Part shown: piece by piece, positions 54,368 through 62,549 of the stretch
Layout of the letters: each line of letters starts with the position of its first letter
Position numbering within the stretch: the stretch's first letter is position 1
NCBI RefSeq assembly: GCF_963675815.1
Contig: NZ_OY776574.1
Coordinates: forward strand, 2,288,001 to 2,352,000
Length of the DNA stretch: 64,000 nucleotides
From: an uncultured Desulfuromusa sp.
Lineage (GTDB): Bacteria > Desulfobacterota > Desulfuromonadia > Desulfuromonadales > Geopsychrobacteraceae
Reading direction: 5' to 3'
The notes under the pieces: model-generated
Told to the model about the DNA's origin: nothing
The model's database searches: none
The model's input: the letters and a program-made list of their open reading frames with translations, nothing else
Position numbers and translations under genes: made by a program

Positions 54368-56391
54368 TGGCAAAAGATACATCGCTTATATATTTGACAG
54401 GACTTTCAATCGATAAGAAAAGCATGAACGATACCTATCGATATGTTAATGGGGACCCACGGTATTCTGCATTTCAAAAAATCATAGAAGAAGAACTGCA
54501 AAAATTATCTGGACCACAATCTATTTATGAATTATTGGAGGGCCTTTCTGAGCACAAAACGTTATTGAGGATAGCAGATTTGTTTGGCGTATCCTCTCAA
54601 TATATTATTGAATTCTCAGGGAGAATGTTAGGGGATATAGGCACATTAATTGCGGAAGGAGTAACATTACTAGATGGAGAAAGTTTTAGATCTTTGACCA
54701 TTAAATACCAGCTACTGATAGAAAAAAGAGCTGTGAAAGCAGCTGGGGCAAATAAGGATGATGAATTCTTCGCCTCGGCCATTATGGCATTAATCTTAAA
54801 GACATTGATAAGTGTTCAAGAGAATAAGAGTAAGTCTTTGTCGTCAAAAACTGCCTTTGATTTAACAAGTCTTGATTGTTTCAATTTATTCACTTCACAT
54901 CAATCCGACTGCCGTGGCCTAATCCCACTTGTTTCAGTTGTTGAGCAGTTGTCTAAAAAAGGCGGAGTGGGATGGTTGTTTTCAGATTACCCCTACTACA
55001 AAAATATGTTTTTAAGGGGTGTGAATATAAAAATAGATTGTAAGAAGCTAAAAAAAAGAGTGAATGCGGTTGAAAAAAATATTCGCGGAGCTTTTCTCCA
55101 TCATTATCTTCTGGCTAATCTTTCTAACTACCTTAATAATAAGGATAAAAAGAAAATATTTGAAGGGATAACAGAAGCAAAATATATTAAAGGTAAACTG
55201 GATTTGCTTGGAAAAATTTCTCAGGATAGGAATTTATTTGGAGTGGCACTCCTCAGCGATATCCTATATCGGCTGAGGGAGCTAAAGGGGGATCAACTCC
55301 AGATAAAAGTAGAAAGTCGAAACCCAGAAAACTCGGATGAAATTATTGATAAAGATAACTTTAATTTTGTAACCGAGTTACTTTTAATTTCTGGTTGCCC
55401 TAGCGAGACAAGGCTCACGGGGGTCAATGAAGATTTTGATGTTTCTGTTGAATGTAGTATTCAAGAAGATTTCAAAAATAATTTTGCAGGATTTTTTATT
55501 GCTGATGCAGATAGCCATTCTCTCAATATCCACATACCGGTTAATTTAGTTTTATCCGTCCCTCTTCAACTAAATAAAGAAAAAAAAGGTTTTAACTGTA
55601 ACTACAAATTACTTTTCCCTAAAGAGATATATGGGAACCCACCTATGGATAGTGTTATTGATGTTTTGAGTGTTGGGGGAGTTGAGCATAATAGACCTTT
55701 ATTGCGATTGCTAAATGCTGCAAGATATCAGGGGAGATTTCTTGAAAAAAGTAAAAAGTTTAAGTCTTTTGCGACATATTATCCTAGAACCATTGGTTTT
55801 ACAGATAATAGATTTGACTTTGAATGGTACCTACATCAAAAGAGTATAGATTCTTCCAGAACACCCGTTCTGTTAAACATCAATAATTTTGTTGGTCTTG
55901 CATCAAGTCAAATTATAAAAAATTATAGAAATTATTGGAATCTAGTGGATGAAAAAGGTAATAAATCATATGAAGAATACGAGCAAGATCTAAATAAAGA
56001 GCATGCACTTGTAATTTCTACAATGCTGTTTTTAGGTGACCAGCTAGATTTCAATTGGCATGACCCTGAGAAGCTCTCTCTGGATAAAAGCAAATATAGA
56101 CTAAACGTACGTTCTCTTATCGGATTAAGCGCTAGGGCTTCTTCATTTGCAATGCTCAGCGAAGCGCTTAGTCTTAACGATAAAAAGGATGCTATGAATG
56201 TACCATCAGCACAGCTCTTTAAATATGAACCAAAGCCCGCTATAAAAAGTTGGGGCAGTGATTTAGAGAATAAGCTCTATGAAATCACTGGTGGAATTAA
56301 CCCCTATCTTTTTATTATGAACGCTTTTTCTCCTGATGGAGAAAGTGTAAAGCTGTCTAGGATGGGCAAGTTGTTGACCGATCACCACTAA
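54367..56391 (+). CDS. Unrecognised 674-residue protein of the cassette
   Basis: I do not recognise a family. The ATG at 54367 overlaps the preceding stop in a TAATG arrangement, with a GGGGGGAGA ribosome site upstream. No signal peptide or membrane helix is seen, so it should be cytoplasmic. Residues about 60-85 (LLRIADLFGVSSQYI) could form a helix-turn-helix. The middle is charged, Lys/Asp/Asn-rich. The C-terminal third has HWYL-like and GDQLDFNWHD segments. It is AT-rich and translationally linked to the Nudix-like gene. A structural or effector role in the cassette is only inference. Confidence 0.6.
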   Translation: MAKDTSLIYLTGLSIDKKSMNDTYRYVNGDPRYSAFQKIIEEELQKLSGPQSIYELLEGLSEHKTLLRIADLFGVSSQYIIEFSGRMLGDIGTLIAEGVTLLDGESFRSLTIKYQLLIEKRAVKAAGANKDDEFFASAIMALILKTLISVQENKSKSLSSKTAFDLTSLDCFNLFTSHQSDCRGLIPLVSVVEQLSKKGGVGWLFSDYPYYKNMFLRGVNIKIDCKKLKKRVNAVEKNIRGAFLHHYLLANLSNYLNNKDKKKIFEGITEAKYIKGKLDLLGKISQDRNLFGVALLSDILYRLRELKGDQLQIKVESRNPENSDEIIDKDNFNFVTELLLISGCPSETRLTGVNEDFDVSVECSIQEDFKNNFAGFFIADADSHSLNIHIPVNLVLSVPLQLNKEKKGFNCNYKLLFPKEIYGNPPMDSVIDVLSVGGVEHNRPLLRLLNAARYQGRFLEKSKKFKSFATYYPRTIGFTDNRFDFEWYLHQKSIDSSRTPVLLNINNFVGLASSQIIKNYRNYWNLVDEKGNKSYEEYEQDLNKEHALVISTMLFLGDQLDFNWHDPEKLSLDKSKYRLNVRSLIGLSARASSFAMLSEALSLNDKKDAMNVPSAQLFKYEPKPAIKSWGSDLENKLYEITGGINPYLFIMNAFSPDGESVKLSRMGKLLTDHH

Positions 56392-56393
56392 AT

Positions 56394-56440
56394 CCCACCA
56401 AAGGCGTAAACTATGAAAAACGATGAGCGGTGGGTTTTAA
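56394..56440 (+). terminator. Possible terminator after the cassette
   Basis: CCCACC (56394-56399) can pair with GGTGGG (56429-56434), which is followed by TTTTAATT, just after the stop of the third cassette gene. The loop is long at 29 nt, so this is a weak call. Confidence 0.35.
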
Positions 56441-56610
56441 TTCAAATTTGGCAGTATTTTCCACTGGACTAACGTCTTTCCTGCTCGGACCCATCACAGA
56501 GTCCTTCCCCCCCCCATACCGGAACCAGAATTTACCATGAGAAATCAACGCAGGAAGAGGGATTCTGGTCGGCATCAGAATACTACTTTGACCGGAGACA
56601 AGCCGGTGGC

Positions 56611-56643
56611 ACAAAAAAACGCCAACCTTAAAAGGCTAGCGTT
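56611..56643 (-). terminator. Terminator of tRNA-Pro
   Basis: On the minus strand AACGCTAGCC (56643-56634) and GGTTGGCGTT (56627-56618) form a 10-bp stem with two wobble pairs, followed by a run of seven T. It lies 10 nt beyond the 3' end of the tRNA. Confidence 0.8.
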
Positions 56644-56653
56644 ATTTTTGTTT

Positions 56654-56730
56654 TGGTCGGAGCGAGAGGATTCGAACCTCCGACATCTTGGTCCCAAACC
56701 AAGCGCGCTACCAGGCTGCGCTACGCTCCG
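56654..56730 (-). tRNA. tRNA-Pro (anticodon UGG)
   Basis: A 77-nt tRNA includes an encoded CCA. The acceptor stem CGGAGCG/CGCTCCG has discriminator A. The anticodon stem is CTTGG/CCAAG around loop TTTGGGA, and the T arm is GGAGG-TTCGAAT-CCTCT. Its 3' end faces the AT-rich cassette, the usual geometry for integration into a tRNA 3' end. Confidence 0.97.
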
Positions 56731-56740
56731 ACGGACGAAA

Positions 56741-56769
56741 TAGGTACCATGCTGAAAATAGAAAATCAA
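56741..56769 (-). promoter_or_regulatory. Possible tRNA-Pro promoter
   Basis: On the minus strand TTGATT (56769-56764), a 17-nt spacer and TACCTA (56746-56741) precede the tRNA by about 10 nt. A GC-rich discriminator follows the -10, as in stable-RNA promoters. The -10 match is weak. Confidence 0.4.
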
Positions 56770-56843
56770 TCTTTTTTTATCATTTTCCACAGCTCTTTTA
56801 ACCTTCGGCAAATCTGCTAGGCTTACAGTGAGGGAGATCTCCT

Positions 56844-57482
56844 GTGTCTAACGAAAATTTCAAAGAATTTTATCAACTGGATCTTTCTGCTCTTGCAGAA
56901 AAGTTAAAGACGTCTTCTTCTGGATTGAGCCGTGGTTTTGCCGCAGAGCGGCTTCAGGAAGTGGGTTTCAACCAACTGCGAGAAGAGCGCAAACGTTCTG
57001 TGTGGCAGATGGCCTATGAACAGTATCGCAATCCCATGATTATTCTTTTGTTGATTGCTGCATTCATTTCATGGCTGCTTGGTGAGCTTAAAGATACCTT
57101 TGTGATTTTGATGATTGTTCTTCTCAATGGCTTGATCGGTTTTATCCAGGAGTACCGTGCTGAAAAAGCATTGTCCGCTTTAAAACAGTTGGCAGCACCA
57201 TTTGCAACGGTCCGTCGTGGTGGACAATTTCAACAGATTTCTGCTGCTGAGCTGGTGCCGGGAGATCTTTTGTCTTTGGATTCAGGAGCTATTGTTCCTG
57301 CTGATTTGCGGTTGAATGAGGTCCATGCGTTAAAAGTCGATGAATCACCGTTAACCGGTGAATCAATTGCCATTGAAAAAACTGCTGAGACTTTGGATCA
57401 GGCGGGTTTGCCTTTGAGTGACCGGCGTAATATGGCTTACCGTGGTACCCGGGTGACTTATGGCCATGGAGTGGTTTTGTGA
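56844..57482 (+). CDS. Cation-transporting P-type ATPase, N-terminal part (frameshifted)
   Basis: The 212-residue fragment holds the N-terminal cytoplasmic domain, two membrane helices (about 64-80 and 85-103) and most of the actuator domain, including the TGES loop at 171-174. Reading stops with TGA at 57480 in the middle of the conserved GHGVV..TATGMNTEIG stretch. The rest continues in the -1 frame from a GTG at 57479, overlapping the stop by 4 nt. One missing base, for instance a G after TTG at 57479, would rejoin the frames. The GTG start is at 56844. Confidence 0.85.
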   Translation: MSNENFKEFYQLDLSALAEKLKTSSSGLSRGFAAERLQEVGFNQLREERKRSVWQMAYEQYRNPMIILLLIAAFISWLLGELKDTFVILMIVLLNGLIGFIQEYRAEKALSALKQLAAPFATVRRGGQFQQISAAELVPGDLLSLDSGAIVPADLRLNEVHALKVDESPLTGESIAIEKTAETLDQAGLPLSDRRNMAYRGTRVTYGHGVVL

Positions 57483-59440
57483 CTGCCACCGGGATGAATA
57501 CCGAAATAGGTAAGATTGCCCACCTTCTCGATACGACTGAAAAGATCAAAACCCCGCTGCAAAAACGTCTTGCCCGGGTAGGGCGTAATCTTGCTCTGGT
57601 GACTCTGGTTCTCTGTGGCATCGTTTTTATTGCCGGACTGTTGCGTGGTGAAGACACCATGGTGATGTTTTTGACCGCGGTCAGCCTGGTTGTTGCTGCA
57701 GTTCCCGAAGCTCTTCCAGCTGTTGTGACGATCTCTCTGGCTCTGGGAGCCCGGAAGCTGGTACAGCAGAACAGCCTGATACGTCGGTTGCCGGCGGTGG
57801 AAACACTGGGGTCGACGACTTATATTTGCAGTGATAAAACCGGAACATTGACACTCAATCAGATGACGGTCGAAGCACTTTTTAATGCTGAATTTGAGAG
57901 AGTGGATAGTTCTCTTCCAGACAGGGACGATCCGCTTCTGCTTGCGCTGGCCTTGAACAACGATATCAGAATCAGTGAAAATGGAGATCCTTTTGGCGAT
58001 CCTACTGAACTGGCACTTTATCTGAAAGTGCGTCAGCTTGGATACGATCCGCAACAGCTTAAGGAGCAATACCCGCGGATAGCAGAAATTCCATTCAGCT
58101 CTGAGCGCCAAGCGATGAGCACGCTGCATCGAACCCCGTCAGGCGATGTTCTGCTGTTCTGTAAGGGGAGCTTTGAAGCGGTCTCTGACCGCTGTCAGAA
58201 ATTTAATCGTTTAGCGGCTGAATCTTGCGTTACGACAATGGCGGGTGATGGCTTACGTATACTCGCTTTTGCCTGGTCTCGATTTAAAAAGGGTCCAAAG
58301 GACCTTCAGGCATTGGAGATGGAGAAAGATCTCCATTTTATTGGTCTGAGTGGTGCCCTCGATCCCCCCAGGGAAGAAAGTGCCGTCGCTGTCCGGCAAT
58401 GTCGGGAAGCCGGGATTACGCCAGTGATGATTACCGGAGATCATCCTCTGACGGCAGCACGGATTGCTGCGCGAATCGGAATTGTGGGCTCCACTGCCGC
58501 TCGTGTGATCAGCGGCTCAGAACTGGCAACGTTGTCGCATGATCAACTGGTTGAATTGGTTGCTGATGTCAGAGTCTACGCTCGAGTCGCTCCGGAACAG
58601 AAACTCCGAATCGTTGCTGCATTACAGGAGCGAGGCGAGTCCGTCGCCATGACCGGGGATGGTGTTAATGATGCCCCAGCACTGAAGAGGGCTGAAATCG
58701 GGATTGCGATGGGGGTCACTGGGACCGATGTCGCAAAAGAAGCGGCGGAAATGGTGCTGCTGGACGACAATTTTGCCACTATTGTCAGGGCGGTGCGGGA
58801 AGGCCGAGTGGTTTATGCAAATCTGCGTAAATTTTTTAAATATATTCTGGCCTGCAATGCCGGTGAAATCTGGACGATTGTTTTAGCTCCGTTTCTAGGA
58901 TTGCCATTGCCGCTGTTGCCGATCCATATCCTCTGGATCAATCTGATGACCGATGGCGCTCCCGGGTTGGCATTAGCCATCGAACCTGCTGAAAAAGGAA
59001 TTATGAGACAACCACCCATTCCTCCCGATGAAAGTTTATTTGCCCGGGGCATGTGGCAGCAAATTCTCTGGATCGGTTTACTGATGGCGGGCAGTTGTTT
59101 ATTGACTCAGAAAATTGCCATTGTGCTGGGGTGGCATTGGCAGACGATGGTTTTTACCGTACTCTGTTATAGTCAGTTATTTAATTCTCTGGCTCTTCGC
59201 TCTGAAAGACAATCACTTTTCAGCCAGGGATTGGTGTCGAACCGGTTATTGCTGTTGACGGTCGTGGTCAGTGTTGCAGTCCAGCTGGGAATCATATATG
59301 TTCCCGCATTGCAAATATTGTTTCGTACGCAGGCCCTTGGTGCTGCGGAGTTGATGTTTTGTTTTGCCATGGCAACGATTGTTTTTGCTGCTGTTGAAAT
59401 GGAAAAGTGGTTATTGCGTCGTCATTGGCTTAGATATTAA
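57479..59440 (+). CDS. Cation-transporting P-type ATPase, catalytic part (frameshifted)
   Basis: The 653-residue fragment begins in the actuator domain (TATGMNTEIGKIA) and contains the phosphorylation motif DKTGTLT (119-125), the nucleotide domain and TGDGVNDAPA. The membrane motif is VPEALP, with NAGEIW and NLMTDGAPGLAL in the later helices, resembling Ca2+-type P2 ATPases. Joined with the upstream part it would be about 865 residues, a complete family length. Whether the two parts are made separately, by frameshifting, or the break is a sequencing or recent mutation cannot be told here. Confidence 0.88.
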   Translation: MTATGMNTEIGKIAHLLDTTEKIKTPLQKRLARVGRNLALVTLVLCGIVFIAGLLRGEDTMVMFLTAVSLVVAAVPEALPAVVTISLALGARKLVQQNSLIRRLPAVETLGSTTYICSDKTGTLTLNQMTVEALFNAEFERVDSSLPDRDDPLLLALALNNDIRISENGDPFGDPTELALYLKVRQLGYDPQQLKEQYPRIAEIPFSSERQAMSTLHRTPSGDVLLFCKGSFEAVSDRCQKFNRLAAESCVTTMAGDGLRILAFAWSRFKKGPKDLQALEMEKDLHFIGLSGALDPPREESAVAVRQCREAGITPVMITGDHPLTAARIAARIGIVGSTAARVISGSELATLSHDQLVELVADVRVYARVAPEQKLRIVAALQERGESVAMTGDGVNDAPALKRAEIGIAMGVTGTDVAKEAAEMVLLDDNFATIVRAVREGRVVYANLRKFFKYILACNAGEIWTIVLAPFLGLPLPLLPIHILWINLMTDGAPGLALAIEPAEKGIMRQPPIPPDESLFARGMWQQILWIGLLMAGSCLLTQKIAIVLGWHWQTMVFTVLCYSQLFNSLALRSERQSLFSQGLVSNRLLLLTVVVSVAVQLGIIYVPALQILFRTQALGAAELMFCFAMATIVFAAVEMEKWLLRRHWLRY

Positions 59441-59494
59441 CAATACTTTTATTACGTGGGGATGCTTTATGTATCCCAACAGTCAGGATAGATT

Positions 59495-62443
59495 ATGAAC
59501 ACACAAAAAATGTTTCCCGGTCAGTCAATTCACGGCTTTATCGTTGAGCAGGTTGATTCTCTTCCCGCGATTAATGCGACCATGATCCGTTTGCAGCATC
59601 AGGTCACTGGTGCCCGTTTTATGCATCTGGACCGGGATGATGATAACCATCTGTTCGCGGTGGGATTTCGGACTCCCCCTGATGATTCTACCGGGGTTGC
59701 TCATATTCTGGAGCATACGGCTCTGTGTGGATCGGAACGGTTTCCGGTGCGTGATCCGTTTTTTTCAATGCTCAAGCGCAGTCTTAACAGCTTTATGAAT
59801 GCAATGACTGCCAGTGACTGGACACTCTATCCCTTTTCCAGTATGAACCGCAAAGACTTCCATAACCTGCTGGATATCTATCTGGATGCGGCTTTTTTCC
59901 CCCGTTTGACAGAGCGTGATTTCAGTCAGGAAGGGCATCGCCTTGAATATGCGATCGGCGATGATCCGTCGTCACCATTGGAATATAAGGGGGTTGTTTA
60001 CAATGAGATGAAAGGGGCAATGTCCGACCCTTCCTCATTGTTGTCGCGGCGAATGGATAAGCACCTCTACCCGACGACAACCTATCGGCATAATTCCGGT
60101 GGTGAACCTGAAGATATTCCTGATTTGAGCTGGCAGCAATTACGTGATTTCCATGCCCGCTATTATCATCCAAGTAATTCCTGGTTTTTCAGCTCAGGAA
60201 ATCTTGATTTGTCTGAACTGCTGGCCATCGTTGAAGACCGGGTCCTGAAAAAATTTGAACGCCTTGATCTGGATAGTGAAGTCCCGGTTGAGCAACGATT
60301 GGAAACGCCGGTAACGGTGACGGAAAAATATCCTCTGGATGCAGGCGACGTTCTGGAAAAACGCTCGATGGTTGAGGTGGCCTGGCTCGATAGTGATATT
60401 AACGACAGTTTTGAACGGTTGGCAATGTCTCTGCTTTCAGCTCTGCTGCTGGGAAATTCTGCTGCACCTCTTTATAAGGCGCTGTTGGACTCCGGCCTCG
60501 GTGCGAATCTGGCTCCGGGAACCGGTTATCATGATGACATCCGCACGACTTACTTCGCTGCCGGATTACAAGGGACCGATCCTGAGCATGCCCAGGCCAT
60601 CGAAAAGCTGATTTTGGAAACTCTTGAACAGGTTGCTGAAGAGGGGTTCAGCCGGGAGCGGATTGATGCCGCGATCCACCGGCTTGAGTTTTCCAACCGT
60701 GAAGTGACGGGTGATAATTATCCCTATTCATTGCTGTTGTTGATGCGGTTGATTGGTCCCTGGATCCATGGTGGTGACCCTGTGGCAGCCCTGAAGTTTG
60801 AAGACAATCTGGGAAAAATTCAGCAGAAAATTGAAACAGAGCCATTTTTTGAAAATTTGATTCGTGACCGGCTTCTCAACAATCAACATCGGGTCACGCT
60901 GTTGTTGCAACCTGATACTGATCTTGGTCCCCGACAGGATGCCGCGACCCGGACTAAACTGGATAAAATTGAGAAACAGCTCAGTGAGACGGAAAAGCAG
61001 CAATTGGTGGAACGGGCCAAAGAATTACAAACAGCACAGGAAGAGGAGGAAGACCTCTCTTGTTTGCCGACTTTAGAGTTAAGCGATATCCCTGCGAATG
61101 AGGTTGCTGTGCCGGTTGAACAACAGCTGGAAGGAGAGGTTGAAACCTTCTGGTTTGCTCAGCCCACCAACGGTATTGGTGTTGTTGCTCTCAACTTTGG
61201 ACTTGAAGGCTTAACGGCAGAACAGTGCAAATATCTTCCGGTTTTTAGTAGTTTACTGACCCAGATCGGTGCCGGTAAACGGGATTATTTGCAGATGGCT
61301 GAAGCAATGGAAGCGGTCACCGGTGGTATTTCAGCTCGGACTTCATTGCTTGATGATCCACAAGATCCCGATAAATTCACAGCAAGTTTTGAGCTGAAAG
61401 GGAAGGCGCTGGTTCGGAATTGTCAACCATTGTTCGATTTGCTGCAAGAGATGTTACTGAGCCCGGATTTCAGTAATTTACACCGGATTCAGACTGTATT
61501 GAATCAAATTCAGGTTTCCCTTGAAAATTCAGTTCCCCAGTCAGGCCATACTTATGCTGCAAGGGCTGCGGCAGCCTCTCTTTCTTTAGCGGGCTGGCAG
61601 CGGGAACAGTGGTCCGGGATCTCTCAAGTTGCCCTGATTCGTGAGCTGGCGGCTAAACCGGTCGAGGATCTGGGTGAGCTGGCAACTCTGCTGGCAGGGA
61701 TAGCAAAGCAGTTATTTACCCAGAATCAGTTACAAACAGCGGTGACGGTTGAAGCGGAGAATTTTACACCGTTTAAAGTGGCTCTGCGGCAACTGATTGG
61801 ACAGATCCCCGCTGGGTCTTCTCAGGGAAATACCGTTGTTGAAGAGTTTACCCCTGAGCCTTCAGCGCAGGGATTGCTCTGGTCTATCCCGGTTAATTAT
61901 GTCACCCGGGTGTTCAGCACTGTTTCTTATACACACCCTGATAGTGCGGCCTTGACGGTTCTGGCAAAATTGCTGCGGGCTGAATTCCTCCATCGTGAAA
62001 TCCGTGAAAAAGGAGGTGCCTATGGAGGTCTGGCCGGATACAATCCTGAGGCAGGGCAATTCAGCATGCTTTCTTACCGTGATCCCCACCTGGTGCGGAC
62101 TTTACAGGTTTATGAACAGGCCATCGACTGGGCTGTTGCCGGAGAGTTTTCTCCTGATTCCATTAAAGAATCTATTCTGGCTGTTTTTGGTGACCTGGAT
62201 AAGCCCCACTCTCCCGCAGGAGCCGGGGCTGATGAGTTTGCCAATATCCGCCAGGGAATGACGCTGGAAATGCGCAACCATATGCGACGACAGCTTTTGG
62301 CTGTTGATGCTGCCGCATTACAGCGGGTTGCTGAAAAATATCTTAAAAAAGGTCACAGCTCCGTAGCTGTATTGGCCGGTGAAGCGTCATTGCAGCAGGC
62401 GAATGAACAGCTGGAGCAGCCACTTGAGTTACGTAAAATCTGA
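59495..62443 (+). CDS. M16C metalloprotease, PreP-like
   Basis: The 982-residue zinc protease of the M16C family (mitochondrial PreP/Cym1 relatives) has the inverted zinc motif HILEH at residues 70-74, and E171 in YNEMKGAM is the distal ligand. The second half contains the conserved REKGGAYGG segment. It is expected to degrade short unstructured peptides. It is complete and follows the ATPase by 54 nt, with no visible terminator between. Confidence 0.92.
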   Translation: MNTQKMFPGQSIHGFIVEQVDSLPAINATMIRLQHQVTGARFMHLDRDDDNHLFAVGFRTPPDDSTGVAHILEHTALCGSERFPVRDPFFSMLKRSLNSFMNAMTASDWTLYPFSSMNRKDFHNLLDIYLDAAFFPRLTERDFSQEGHRLEYAIGDDPSSPLEYKGVVYNEMKGAMSDPSSLLSRRMDKHLYPTTTYRHNSGGEPEDIPDLSWQQLRDFHARYYHPSNSWFFSSGNLDLSELLAIVEDRVLKKFERLDLDSEVPVEQRLETPVTVTEKYPLDAGDVLEKRSMVEVAWLDSDINDSFERLAMSLLSALLLGNSAAPLYKALLDSGLGANLAPGTGYHDDIRTTYFAAGLQGTDPEHAQAIEKLILETLEQVAEEGFSRERIDAAIHRLEFSNREVTGDNYPYSLLLLMRLIGPWIHGGDPVAALKFEDNLGKIQQKIETEPFFENLIRDRLLNNQHRVTLLLQPDTDLGPRQDAATRTKLDKIEKQLSETEKQQLVERAKELQTAQEEEEDLSCLPTLELSDIPANEVAVPVEQQLEGEVETFWFAQPTNGIGVVALNFGLEGLTAEQCKYLPVFSSLLTQIGAGKRDYLQMAEAMEAVTGGISARTSLLDDPQDPDKFTASFELKGKALVRNCQPLFDLLQEMLLSPDFSNLHRIQTVLNQIQVSLENSVPQSGHTYAARAAAASLSLAGWQREQWSGISQVALIRELAAKPVEDLGELATLLAGIAKQLFTQNQLQTAVTVEAENFTPFKVALRQLIGQIPAGSSQGNTVVEEFTPEPSAQGLLWSIPVNYVTRVFSTVSYTHPDSAALTVLAKLLRAEFLHREIREKGGAYGGLAGYNPEAGQFSMLSYRDPHLVRTLQVYEQAIDWAVAGEFSPDSIKESILAVFGDLDKPHSPAGAGADEFANIRQGMTLEMRNHMRRQLLAVDAAALQRVAEKYLKKGHSSVAVLAGEASLQQANEQLEQPLELRKI

Positions 62444-62452
62444 TTTTTTTCC

Positions 62453-62480
62453 GTAGGGGCGGTCCCCCGTGGCCGCCACC
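62453..62480 (+). repeat. GC-rich hairpin, dispersed-repeat-like
   Basis: The 106-nt gap after the M16C gene contains GTAGGGGCGG...CCGCCACC, with GGCGG (62458-62462) pairing with CCGCC (62473-62477). The GC-rich make-up and palindromic shape resemble dispersed intergenic repeats of many bacterial genomes. Only one copy is seen in the window, so the call is tentative. Confidence 0.35.
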
Positions 62481-62549
62481 CGGAATCTGATGCGAAAATC
62501 TGGACAGGTACAGGGGCCGTTTCCTACCAATTGATGGGTCGATTTGAAA

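Noticed and set aside
56411..56614. 67-codon minus-strand frame between the cassette and tRNA-Pro
   Set aside because: It has no family similarity that I recognise and spans a nine-base C run and hairpins. It could be a remnant, but there is no support for a gene.
56537..56811. Overlapping frames of 68 and 78 codons on both strands across the tRNA
   Set aside because: They run through tRNA-Pro and its terminator, so coding is not credible.
57458..58129. 223-codon minus-strand frame inside the ATPase
   Set aside because: It lies opposite conserved P-type ATPase motifs and has no family features.
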